The notes below the pieces were generated by a model. It was given only the letters and a program-made list of their open reading frames with translations. It made no database searches and was not told the DNA's origin. Shown here one piece after another: positions 32,331-42,925 of a stretch of 64,000 nt of DNA (position 1 is its first letter; every line of letters starts with the position of its first letter). Location: positions 1,364,001-1,428,000 of the forward strand of contig JADLSH010000382.1 in the NCBI GenBank assembly GCA_016169945.1, written 5' to 3'. Source of the stretch: Trachythela sp. YZ-2020 (Eukaryota > Cnidaria > Anthozoa > Malacalcyonacea > Clavulariidae). Both the position numbers and the translations under genes were made by a program.

Positions 32331-33222
32331 TCCTCCGCAGGCAACTTGGTGGAAAACGGCAGAATTACGCAATAATTTCATAGGCATGAGGGAGTAACAG
32401 TGGATAGTGAGGGATAATTGGAGCTGGTCTGAAATAAAATCGCGGAGAGTTGCCTGCCAAAAATCGCAAGTTGAGGACCGATCGCTTAACCCTTGCGGAC
32501 CTGTCACTTCACCCCGGGTGCCCTAGGGAGCTTTTGTCACTATGATACGAGTGGAGAGATATAACAATATACGAATGCGAGGAATGATCTACAATTTACG
32601 CGATCAAAATCTGCTCTCAACTTCATATTGTAAGGATTAACTACGGACAAAATAATTCTCAGTATTACGAAGAAAGAGGGAGCGCTTATAGGCGTTATAG
32701 TGTGTTTATACCTACTTGCGGAATCGAACACCATCAAGTTTTGGAATGTTTACAATTAGATTGACAAATTGTAATGATGTAACTAGTATTAACAGAATTC
32801 TTTGAGGTCTCTGGACGAAATCAACGAACAGAATTAAGAGATATTTAATCTGTACAGTATGCTATATTATCTTTTTAAAAGCAGCGCGATAGAGAGACAC
32901 GAGTATGGTTTAAAATCTTGTGTAAAGGAGGGGAAGGATGTCAAATCATATTCCTGTGTTTCAACTGTGGTTGTGATGCGATTTTAAATGTCACTATGTG
33001 ATGATATCTCTGGAAGTTTGACCGCCAGTTATTTTAAGAAACAATGTGGCAAAGACCAGGGACTCTGACAGGTTTTGGTAAAGTTCTGTACTGAAAAAAG
33101 TGAACAGATAATATAGAGCAAACTATCTTACTATCAGTATTAATATGTTTTGAGTGAGGGCCAATTTGCATTGGGTCACTAAGGCCTTCAATAATAGATT
33201 AAGCAGTAAACACTAGTTAATC
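32331..33222. other. Intergenic, nothing recognised
   Basis: No supported gene. Its left border, TAGCCTCCTCCGCAGGCAAC, resembles the terminal motif of the TAGCCTGCG elements but has no partner. Confidence 0.4.
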
Positions 33223-33230
33223 ATTAGAGC

Positions 33231-33629
33231 CAGGGGCGGACTGAGCGATCGAACGCGCACCGAGGCCCGGAGAACTTTTATGGGCCCGCAATTACTGCAA
33301 GGACAGATTTAGAATATTTCCTTTTCCTTAACAGGGCGTAGGAAGCAGGGGGTCCCAATATTTTATGAAAAGAAATGCAGCAAATAGCATAGACTCACAA
33401 ATCAAAATGAAATAATTATTGAAAGGGCCTAACTAAAGAGGTAGAGAATGAAAATGCCATTTCCGACAATCTAGAGACTCCAATCTAGAGATTCGGCCTC
33501 CCTAAGTTTAACAAGCTTCCTACGTCCAACTTGCTGAAAATTCACCTGGCTTCTAGGCATAGCTATGATTATTCACTAATACATGGGCCCAGATTTTATT
33601 CCTGACCGAGGGCCAAAAAGCTGCCCCTG
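33231..33629. mobile_element. hAT-type MITE, 399 bp
   Basis: The ends are CAGGGGCGGACT and, complemented, CAGGGGCAGCTTT. The flanks are ATTAGAGC (33223-33230) and ATTATAGC (33630-33637), 7 of 8 alike. CAGGGGCG ends and 8-bp duplications are typical of hAT elements. Non-coding. Confidence 0.65.
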
Positions 33630-33637
33630 ATTATAGC

Positions 33638-36037
33638 CAAAATATAAATTATAAACTGAAATCATTAAGATTGTTGCTAAAGAAGTCCCGCAGTTTTAAC
33701 AAAGAGCTAATACTACAATTTTGACATTTGTTAATTTACACCTTCACACAGTTGCCCAAATATTGCACATAATTATAGATTACTGTATTTCATCATATAT
33801 CAATCGAATGCAAATAACTTTTGGTTGGATTATAGTGTTACAGCCCTGACTAAACTCCGAGTTAGCGAGTCCTTAGCAACGCCGGTTGATTACATGGTAG
33901 GTTGACAATAAATACAAAGCTATCAGTCTCATTGGGAGATTGATGGCTATTTCTATTTAGAGAATGTTTTTATTTTGTCAGTTGCCTCATTATGAGATTG
34001 TCTGCGAATTTTTCTCAGTGGGAACTAGCCTTCGGAAAATAGATTGTTATTGCGGATCATTTGTGTCTTACAGTATATATCTTGGCTTGAATAAGTAAAA
34101 GGAAAATGATATATTTGCCATACATATTTTTCGTTGATTACTCTGAATAGTGTAACTTTGAGTGATAGAACATATCTTACCGAAGCCGTCCGAAGCATAA
34201 TCATTCAGAATGACTATGCTTCGTCATTCACTGCATCGGATAAATTATTATAAGTATGTCAATTTTCAATAGCTCAGGGGAAGCCGAAGGCCATATTTAT
34301 AAGATTTTAATGATACAAATAACAGCAACATACTCACAACTATATTCTTACGCTACGCTCAGTAGAATAACAAATTCCCGTATTTGTAATGTGTGCGGCA
34401 GCAACTATGAGCAGTGTTTAGTGACCTATGTCATCCTTTGCTATACAGTACTATATACCAACAACGCATTTTCAAACTATACAAATGGTATGCTAATATT
34501 ACTCATAATCATTCAAAACAAATATTGATCTACTATACTTGCTATTTTTGTTCCTCAATTCGTGATACCATTACAGATAATTGCAGAGATATTCATATAC
34601 ATTGCATTTACTCCAAAAATGGTTACTACCCTAATATAACGAGTTAGTATGATTATTTAATTAAATCCACTTAAAAAACCTTTCCAGACAAAATTGTAAT
34701 GTGTGCATTGGTGCATAAGTAGACTTGCACAGACTTGTTTTCCTTATTCGGAGCGAAAGTTGACTGACAAGTTTGTGCATTGCGGTGCCGATATTCGGCG
34801 ACACTTATAACTGTTTGCCAAAATTAACTTTTGTACCATTAACCGGTGCCCGAATTCATCCGTCCGTTTAAGAGTCAAATACACCGACTGAATCAACACT
34901 ACTGTATATACGCCAAATTGATATTGCTTATTACAGATAATCTGTCGATTATTGTTGATCAAATTGTCAAAAAGATAATTGTACCGAAAATAATTTCGTT
35001 TGGACGCGGTACAAAAATGTTTTCACTTGAACAACACCTGTTTTCTGAGACGGGAAAATTTATGATAATGAAATCCTGTCTGATCATAAATTTAGCGGCG
35101 GAAATTTGCCTGATGTTTCAGATCGGTAACCGGCCGATATAGATAGAGAAGGTCTAAACTTTTGAAAGTAATTGTCTGAAAGAGTATTTTTCAAAGTTAT
35201 TTTCATGAAATTCAAATAGTATTTAGCCTAACATATCCAGCGAATGGCATTTGCATATAATATTTCGTTTCCTATGCGTGCTTTGGTCAATATATTTGAA
35301 ATATAACGCAACATAATAGTATATATTATATATGGAGTTATAAACATGCATATGCGATATATTGGAAGGCCGGAAGTGCGTCAAGAGGTATATTATTGAA
35401 ACTGCATGGTCTATGCAAGCGTATGTTCGTGCCGCAACAAATGGTGGTTAATGTCAGATGTGTTGCCTGTTATTTGATCAAACGAATTTTTCTCATCACT
35501 CCATCTATATCTTATCAAATACAAAAGTACTAAAGCATCTTAACTTTATTGTGATAACTGCATGCCAGTTACATCTGCTACCCAATTATATATACTAAGT
35601 CAAATTTATACCTACTAATAAGAATCACCCTGTTGTACAGTATGATTTCCGCTTTACCGTGAGTTTACATCTTTACGTACATTTTTATATATCTATAATT
35701 TAATATCAAGATTTCTTACTATAACACTGGAATTAATTCATCGCCATGAAGCATTTCTAATATACCAAAGAAGAATACAGTGTAACTTTACCTCGGTTGT
35801 TTAATGCTGCAACTTTTTTAATTGTTGTCTGCTTGAAGCACTTTAAAGTTCATAAAATTAATTCATTGGCTGCGAATACGTATGTAAACAGTGTCCATCA
35901 AGCATGAAATTGAGACGGTTGATTAAAAAGGAATATGTAAAGTAGATCATTATTACACAGCAAGTGGTAAAGTCACCATGCAGTTAACATTGTATTACTG
36001 CCGACTTGGTTATTGCATCAACAAGGAGGAATTTCGG
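33638..36037. other. AT-rich intergenic sequence, no gene seen
   Basis: Several short open frames overlap on both strands without domain features. I find no RNA gene. Confidence 0.4.
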
Positions 36038-38490
36038 TCAATTCAATTCAATTTAATAATTTATCACCCAACAATTATACAGTACATTGAACAATAAAAA
36101 AAAATAAACGTATAAATGGGTGACAAGCTAACTGTAATAACCATTTATTAGGCTAATCTGGACAGTTAGCTAGTCACAGAAATGACTTATATAAGACTAG
36201 AGGGTTGGTAATAACTAGTATACATATAAATACAAAATAACATAATAAATTAACAAGAAGGACAGAACACATCGACAAGAGTCGAGTGGAAAATATTGGA
36301 GAAAGATATGTCTAAATAGACTGATCCGGTTAAAGTGTACAATAAGTAATTAAAAGATTGATGAGAAGGAATATTTTACCTTAACAGCTCAAGTAGAATT
36401 GAAATACTGCTGGATTATACCATTTATTATTTCCACTTTGAACCGAGATTTTGTTAGTTTTTTAGTGGACTCACTGACCGAATTCCAAATCTTTGCACCA
36501 ATAAATCTTATATTAAATTTTCCATAATTTGTTCTGATACTTGGGATAAAATATGATGAACTAGAGGCAAATCTTGTATTATGACTATGTTTTGCATCTA
36601 GAAAGAAGGAATTAAATAATTCCGGCAAGCTATTATTATGAAAATCATGCATAAAGATTGCAGTTAATAAGAAAACAAGATCATGCATTTTAATGATCTT
36701 AAGTTTAACGAATAAAAGATTCGTATGGTCATTGTAATCAGAAAATGTCATTAACCTAACAATCTTTTTTTGCAATATAAAAAGTGGATTTAACGAACAA
36801 TGGTAAGTATTACCCCAGGCAATTAGACAATACGTTAAGTATGGATAAACCAAAGCATAATAAAGGCTTTTAAGAATATCCAAGTTAACAAAGTGTCTTA
36901 TTTTTGAAATCGCACCAATATTACGTTTAATTTTCTTTGATATATGGGAGACATGATCCTTCCAATTCAAGTGGCAATCAATGACGACGCCTAAGTATTT
37001 TGTTTTATAATCGTGGATGGAAAACAATGAAACTAGACTTTTCAATGTTAAGCGACAGTTTATTAGCACAGAGCCATTTACTAACACGATGTATCTGATC
37101 ATTAATGGATGACTCCAACCTTGAGAGATTTTTATCAGTGTAAAAACTATTGGAATCATCTGCAAACAAATGGAAATCTAAGATTTTGGAGCAATTGTGG
37201 AAGTAATTTATATATAACAAAAAGAGAATAGGGCCTAACACTGAACCTTGAGGTACGCCACAAGAAATATGGAGCATATCTGATTTAACACTGCCCAGAG
37301 AAACAAATTGTTTCCTGTTTTCTAGATATGATTTAAACCAATCATTGGCTATGCCTCTGCAAGCTTTTGTAATAGAATTACATGATTCACAGTGTCGAAT
37401 GCCTTAGATAGATCCAAAAAGATTCCACAAGAAAAATTCCCGTTCTCAATGGCTTCTTGAATTTTGTCAATAATGGAAAGAACTGCATACAACGTAGAAT
37501 GATTTGACCTAAAACCAAACTGTTTTTCATACAGTAAATTATGTTTAGTAATAAAACTTTTCAATTGTCGACAGACTAGTCTTTCAAGAAGTCCATTAAA
37601 AATTGAGAGTAATGAAATGGGTCGGTAGTTATTAAGAATGAGTTGAGAACCTTGTTTATGAACCGGAATAACACTAGTAATTTTAAATTTATTACGTACA
37701 GTACTAGTACAAATAGAACAATTAAATATTGTCTCTAAAGGTATAGATATGTGCTCTTTAACTAATTTCAGGATTTTTACCGGCACACTAAATGGACCAC
37801 AACTCTTTGAGGTTTTAAGGTTGTTTATTTCAACAGAAATTTCATTTGCACTAATTGGATTAAAAAAAAGCTATTAAATTGTCTATGTCCTGGCATGAAC
37901 GACAAAGGAGATGTGCTTGTTTCTGGGATACTATTAGCAAGTTTATTGCCTATATTGGTAAAGAAAGCATTGAACGAATTAGCCATTAAATGTGTATCAG
38001 TTGTTGCATTGTTATCAACAAGGACCTTCGATGGTATACTATTACTTAAAGGTTTTAAAGAAATTATTTGTTTAATTCCCTTCCAAATGTTTTTAATGTG
38101 TGTTTTATTATAACTAAAGTACTTGTTGTAATAATTGATTTTACTAATTCGTATAAGATGATTTAGTTTGTTCCTATACAACTTAAACTTAGAATGATAA
38201 TAAATTGATTGAGATTTAATAAACTTCTTGTAAAGATTATTTTTTATTTTCAACGATTTCCTAATACCAGAACTTATCCATGTTTTGGAAAGGCATTTAA
38301 TTTCCCTTTTGCTCATTTTCTTGTTTGGAATATGTTTATCTATGATGTTTGATAGTTTTGAATAAAATGTATCAAACAATATATTAACATTTATCTCTTC
38401 TAAACAATTCAAAATCTTTAGGTAAGGTGGAAAATTTGTTTATGATAAGGAAATTAGGAAGATGATCTGACAAATCATAATATGAGTACA
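36038..38490 (-). pseudogene. 5'-truncated CR1-group retrotransposon
   Basis: The minus-strand ORF2 begins within the endonuclease end (YYDLSDHLPNFLI) and continues through WISSGIRKSLKIKN, NYRPISLLSIFNGLLERL, KQFGFRSNHSTLYAV, GIFLDLSKAFDTVNH, CGVPQGSVLGPILFLLYINY, LFADDSN (active site) and KYLGVVIDCHLNWKDHV, to NSVSESTKKLT. Frameshifts near 37850, 37360 and 37100 break it into four open parts. The tail is repeats of AATTG at about 36038-36055. It is the same family as the element at 52.6-56.8 kb, whose parts it matches in order. Confidence 0.85.
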
Positions 38491-38813
38491 TGCAATACTC
38501 AGTTGAAAGGCACCAGAACAGGCTGGAAAGAGCTCAGACAATATGGGAATAATGAATGCCTCATGTTGAGAAATGTGGGGTTATTGGCCGAAAAATCTTT
38601 GTCTGCTTGTTTCAACCCCTAGCCCCTTAAAGCCCAAGCTACGCAGGCTAACATGAGAGGGCTCTTTTGCTATAATGACACCTCCCTAAAAGGCTTGTTC
38701 ACACGATTGGCGAACTGACAAAAAGAAGTTCCAATGGCAATATTCACAATATTAAAATTACTAATTGCTGCCTCCCCGTAGGGAGGCAGCACACTATTCT
38801 TGACGTGGCTAAG
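38491..38813. other. Sequence before the Helitron, with a hairpin
   Basis: TGCTGCCTCCC (38767-38777) and GGGAGGCAGCA form an 11-bp perfect stem. CTACGCAGGCTA near 38640 matches the right-end motif of the TAGCCTGCG elements without a visible left partner. Confidence 0.5.
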
Positions 38814-39045
38814 GTTTCTCCAGAGTTCACTCGACCCAGTCTTTTGCGCGGATCTATGTATTGTCGAGAAGTCGACTTCGTCTCGGTTTGGATGTCGCTT
38901 TTCCGGGCAAAAACTCGAGCTTCAAGTCATTTTTTAAATTAGGGGGAGTGAAAAATTGTAATTATATGCGCACGCATGTTTCCTTCCATGTGCTCAAGTC
39001 TCGGATGCAAAACTGCAAAACATTGACAATTCCAGCAAAATTCAG

Positions 39046-39054
39046 GTAAGTATG
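39046..39054 (+). promoter_or_regulatory. Splice-donor consensus directly before the peptidase ATG
   Basis: CAG|GTAAGT ends at 39051, and the ATG is 39052-39054. The truncated copy has the same junction (28968-28979, minus). If used as a donor, the peptidase start would be intronic. Confidence 0.5.
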
Positions 39055-39234
39055 TCCTTATTTCTTTCTGATAATATCCACCAAGGCGATGAACTATTTA
39101 GTGTTCATTCTAGAGGAAAGCAATGTGCTTTCATGAGTTTATCGGCAGTTTTAACAGCCCAAAATACGCCATTGATCGAGTGGTCGAAAACAACAATTAA
39201 TATGTCTTATTACAAGGAGACAAAATGTACTTAA
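39052..39234 (+). pseudogene. Helitron peptidase, N-terminal part
   Basis: 60 residues. Cys25 lies in HSRGKQCAFMSLSA, the candidate catalytic Cys of a viral-type/ubiquitin-specific-like peptidase region known in front of Helitron Rep proteins. A one-base loss near 39200, seen by comparison with the frame-intact truncated copy, shifts out of frame before the continuation at 39225. Confidence 0.7.
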
Positions 39235-40430
39235 AAGCTCTGAATGGCTTAATAGTACTAGACCAAGGTGTAGAGTTTTTGTCGATAGATAACTTACCAA
39301 CAGTTGTTAGTTGCACAAACGTGGCGAATGATTTTTCTTACGAGATATGTCGGACTGTGACAAATAGACACAATAGCATTGAACTGCCTATGGAGGCACG
39401 AAATACCATTGAATTGCCCATTGGCATTGAGGCACAAAGTAACATTGAACTGCCTACACAGGCAAAGGCAAAAACAACACCTATGATGGTGACAGATATT
39501 TATCTTCCCATTGTGGTAGAGCACATTGAGGCACCAAATATTGTTGATCTACCCATTGTGGTTGAGGCACAAAATAACGTTGATCTACCCATTGTGGTAG
39601 AGCCCATTGAGGCACAAAATAACATTGATCTACCCATTGTGGTAGAGCCCGTTGAGGCACAAAATAACATTGATCTACCCATTGTGGTAGAGCCCGTTGA
39701 GGCACAAAATAACATTGATCTACCCATTGTGGTAGAGCCCGTTGAGGCACAAAATAACATTGATGTGACAGAAAAAAACAACCAAATTTGGATTATAAAT
39801 TATCAAAAAGAGCTTCAAGGTCTTGTTATAACCAACCGAGAAATTGAGTCTCACTATTATGATATTCATACAGCAATTTCGAATGCTTTTTTGAATGATA
39901 GTTATGCTATTTTAATTTTAGAAGGTTATATGATGGCCTTAATAGAGCACATGGATTATTTCTATTTATTCGACCCACATGCCAGAAACTCTAGTGGCAT
40001 GCCTGATCCTAATGGCACTGCCGTTGTCATGAAGTTTACTAATATTCTACAGTTGGAGCAATATTTGTATTCTCTGTCAATAGAACTACAAACCAACTTA
40101 TATGAAATTGTACCTGTACAATTAAATAAGTATATAGCTTCCAAAAGCAAGGCTAAATCTGGAAAAGATAGAGAATATCAGAAAAAGAGGCGATCAGTAG
40201 AAACTGAAGGTGATAAACAAGCTAGGCTTAAAAAAGCTAGAGAATATAAAAAAAGAAAGTTGGTAAAAGAAACTGATAGCGAGAAAAATATTAAAGTTAA
40301 AAACGTAAATGAGTCCAAAAAGAGAAAGCAGTCAGAGGAAACTGACAATGAGAGACAATCGAGACTTGAGAAAGATAGACTTTATCAAAAGAAAAAATTT
40401 GCAAAAAGGGTGTCACAACCTCAAAATTAA
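39225..40430 (+). CDS. Helitron peptidase, main part with peptide repeats
   Basis: 401 open residues continue the peptidase after the frameshift. MYLKALNGLIVLDQGVEF is followed by a tandem linker of 15-residue repeats (VEPIEAQNNIDLPIV, about residues 105-180). Then come AILILEGYMMALIEHMDYFY and FDPHARNSSGMPDPNGTAVV, which carries the candidate catalytic Asp-His pair. The C-terminal ~95 residues are Lys/Glu-rich repeats (ARLKKAREYKKRK type), probably coiled-coil and nuclear-directing. The fold resembles herpesvirus-tegument-type deubiquitinases, but that link is by motif only. The stop TAA is followed at once by the ATG of the next frame. Confidence 0.7.
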   Translation: MYLKALNGLIVLDQGVEFLSIDNLPTVVSCTNVANDFSYEICRTVTNRHNSIELPMEARNTIELPIGIEAQSNIELPTQAKAKTTPMMVTDIYLPIVVEHIEAPNIVDLPIVVEAQNNVDLPIVVEPIEAQNNIDLPIVVEPVEAQNNIDLPIVVEPVEAQNNIDLPIVVEPVEAQNNIDVTEKNNQIWIINYQKELQGLVITNREIESHYYDIHTAISNAFLNDSYAILILEGYMMALIEHMDYFYLFDPHARNSSGMPDPNGTAVVMKFTNILQLEQYLYSLSIELQTNLYEIVPVQLNKYIASKSKAKSGKDREYQKKRRSVETEGDKQARLKKAREYKKRKLVKETDSEKNIKVKNVNESKKRKQSEETDNERQSRLEKDRLYQKKKFAKRVSQPQN

Positions 40431-40742
40431 ATGAGTCAACAAGATTATTTAAATTTGTTTGACATCACCCAAAATGGTATTGAAGAGCAATGCTGGGCAA
40501 AAGCTAACATTAATAAATTTAATAAATCTGTGCAATATATTGTCAGTCAGTGTACAGTTTGTTTCGAGGCATGGCCCTTGAAATCTAAACCAAGGCCACC
40601 TTATGTGTGTTCACGATGCTCAAGAGATAAAAAATCTCCTAAAAAATTTTCGTGTGAAAACTTGATGATACCTTCAAATGTTCCACATGAATTACAAATG
40701 TTCCACATGAATTGCTCTTCCTATTATGAGAGTTTATATTAA
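40431..40742 (+). CDS. Helitron Rep protein, N-terminal zinc-ribbon part
   Basis: 103 residues in the same frame as the peptidase, starting immediately after its stop (TAAATG). QCTVCFEAW and [10 protein letters not shown] give a four-Cys ribbon, followed by [16 protein letters not shown], the start of a DUF6570-type region found before Helitron Rep. A 20-bp tandem duplication (AAATGTTCCACATGAATTAC, 40676-40715) lies near the point where the frame changes to that of 40726. Confidence 0.7.
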   Translation: MSQQDYLNLFDITQNGIEEQCWAKANINKFNKSVQYIVSQCTVCFEAWPLKSKPRPPYVCSRCSRDKKSPKKFSCENLMIPSNVPHELQMFHMNCSSYYESLY

Positions 40743-42792
40743 ACCTGGTGGTCAACGAGGTTATTCAGGGCATTGTATCAACTTGCCACAAAATGTGACA
40801 GAACTTGCAACATCTTTGCCAAGATACCCCAAAGACTTGGCTGTGATTATTGTCAAGGTTAAAGGTAAAGACAACACATTCAGAGATGTGACAGTGCGGA
40901 AACAAAAAGTACACAATGCCTTGGTTTGGCTTATAAACAATAATCCACATTATTCTGGGTTAACAATTAATGATAATGCATTGAATTCTTTACCTGAAAA
41001 TGGTGTACCACCAGGTCTTATGACTGTTGAGACTGATGATGATATAGTCTCAGATGATAATTGTTCTCCTGATTTGGGTCCTACTGATAACCCATCAGAG
41101 GATATTGTTTATAATGACTCTACTGAAATGAGTAGTTTTCTACCTGTTGGTGAACAACAACAACAGGAAATTGAAGCTGTTAGAAATCAGCTTTCTGAAA
41201 ATGAGCCAATGCAATGGCCTTCAGTTGAAAATGAACCATTAAATGAGTATCAGATATCACATCTGGCCACAATGGCTTTCCCAACATTATTTCCTGATGG
41301 AAAAGGTGATCCAACTAATCAAGGACTTCTAAGAGATGTCCCTCTTCCAGAAAGAATAAAGCATCTTTTAAAATTTGCTGAAATTATTGATGGTAAATGG
41401 GTGTACCGTTTTGCGAACCACTCCAGATTTTCATACTGGGCTTTTAATATGATTCAACGAAAACGAATTTTACAGCAAAGTGAGATATTCCTTAGACAAA
41501 ATCCTGGCGAGGCTCATCTCACTGTTGATGAACTGCGAGAAATGGCTGCCAGTAACAATACTAACGTATTTATGTCAAAGGTGTCCAGGTATGTCGGCAA
41601 TATTGCTGGCACAAATGCTTACTGGAACAGAGTAAGAGAGGAACTTAAAGCTATTATAACTAGTGTTGGAGCACCAACATTATTTTTTACTTTTTCCTCT
41701 GCAGATATGCATTGGCCTGAATTACATGCTTTATTTAAAGCTGCTACAGATGGAGAAACTGGTAATTCCAGCAGTGATGTAAGACGACAAAATGTTATTA
41801 ACAATCCCCATGTTGTAGATTGGTTTTTCACCCAAAGATTGGAAAGCTTTGTAAAACACTGGCTTTATGACACACTTGGTGCAAAATGGCACTGGTTTAG
41901 ATATGAATACCAAGGTAGAGGTAGTATCCATTGTCATGGAACTGCTAAACTAAACAATGACTCAGGTCTGTGTCAACTTACTCAGACTGCTTTGAAAGGT
42001 TTCTTAGCTCAAAAATTTAAAGATGAGAATGATTGTTCTGATACAACAGAACTAGACGATGATATTGAAGCTGGCCAGAAAGCAGCTGCAACAGTATGTC
42101 AGTATGTTGATTGGCTATTATCAACTGTCAATCCAAATCCACCAGATGAGGACATGTGGATAAGACCTGAAACTCATCCATGTCAAAGAACTCATTGTGA
42201 CATTCCTGAACATGAGAAACAATCAGATTATGTAGATCTGTTAAATATGGTTCAACGACACACTCGTTGTAGTACAAGCTATTGTCTTAGAAAAAAGTCA
42301 AATGAAACAGAGTTGAAATGTAGATTTCATTTCCCTTTTGATCATTGTCTGCAAACAAAATTAGAATTTGAAACAATTCACACTTCAGGTGATAATGAAC
42401 ATTATAGAGCTAAAATTGTGACTAAACGAAATGATTCTAGGTTAAATAACCACCAACATCTTCAACTCCAAGGATGGAGAGCTAACTGTGATATTCAAGT
42501 TGTTATTGATCACTACGCTTGTGTTGAATATCTCACAAAATATGCAGCTAAAGGTGAACCAAGGCCACCTATGTTAACACAGGCATTTAACTCTATTGTG
42601 CAAAATGTTGAGAGTAATACTGACCCTCGCAGAGCTATTAAGAAAGTAGTTATGAAATCTCTTGGCGAAAGAGATTATGCAGCTCAAGAGACAATGCATC
42701 ATTTGTTGTCTTTGAAACTCCATAGCTCATCATTTAAAGTGATGCCAGTAAGTCTAAATGGTTCACGTAGAGTGCGTGATACAGCATGTTGA
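40726..42792 (+). CDS. Helitron Rep (HUH endonuclease) region
   Basis: 688 residues. [20 protein letters not shown] and [14 protein letters not shown] complete the DUF6570-like part. [12 protein letters not shown] and [13 protein letters not shown] belong to the Helitron-like N domain. [13 protein letters not shown] is the HUH metal-binding motif (His-x-His), and [17 protein letters not shown] contains the paired catalytic tyrosines (Y-x-x-x-Y). Rep nicks one strand and stays bound to the 5' end. The frame ends early at RRVRDTAC. The next stretch (GGESCTDYSLLDVYANREQY) continues in another frame to about 42900. Start at 40726 is the first Met in frame; the true protein began upstream. Confidence 0.85.
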   Translation: MRVYIKPGGQRGYSGHCINLPQNVTELATSLPRYPKDLAVIIVKVKGKDNTFRDVTVRKQKVHNALVWLINNNPHYSGLTINDNALNSLPENGVPPGLMTVETDDDIVSDDNCSPDLGPTDNPSEDIVYNDSTEMSSFLPVGEQQQQEIEAVRNQLSENEPMQWPSVENEPLNEYQISHLATMAFPTLFPDGKGDPTNQGLLRDVPLPERIKHLLKFAEIIDGKWVYRFANHSRFSYWAFNMIQRKRILQQSEIFLRQNPGEAHLTVDELREMAASNNTNVFMSKVSRYVGNIAGTNAYWNRVREELKAIITSVGAPTLFFTFSSADMHWPELHALFKAATDGETGNSSSDVRRQNVINNPHVVDWFFTQRLESFVKHWLYDTLGAKWHWFRYEYQGRGSIHCHGTAKLNNDSGLCQLTQTALKGFLAQKFKDENDCSDTTELDDDIEAGQKAAATVCQYVDWLLSTVNPNPPDEDMWIRPETHPCQRTHCDIPEHEKQSDYVDLLNMVQRHTRCSTSYCLRKKSNETELKCRFHFPFDHCLQTKLEFETIHTSGDNEHYRAKIVTKRNDSRLNNHQHLQLQGWRANCDIQVVIDHYACVEYLTKYAAKGEPRPPMLTQAFNSIVQNVESNTDPRRAIKKVVMKSLGERDYAAQETMHHLLSLKLHSSSFKVMPVSLNGSRRVRDTAC

Positions 42793-42925
42793 AGGCGGTG
42801 AATCATGCACCGATTACTCACTTCTTGATGTGTATGCTAATCGTGAGCAATATGACAATTCACATGATATAATGAACATGAACTTTTTTCAGCTTGCTAC
42901 AACATACAAAGTTGTTAACAATTAA
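42788..42925 (+). pseudogene. Rep-helicase junction in a third frame
   Basis: Reads [20 protein letters not shown] and DIMNMNFFQLATTYK before double stops near 42922. It links the Rep frame (phase 1) to the helicase frame (phase 0) and shows two separate indels. Confidence 0.7.

Noticed and set aside
32283..32737. Minus-strand open frames downstream of the RT fragment
   Set aside because: No similarity to known proteins, and the plus-strand RT remnant explains the first 50 bases.
39481..39781. Two minus-strand open frames of tandem repeats opposite the peptidase linker
   Set aside because: They are shadows of the tandem repeat coding for VEPIEAQNNIDLPIV on the plus strand.
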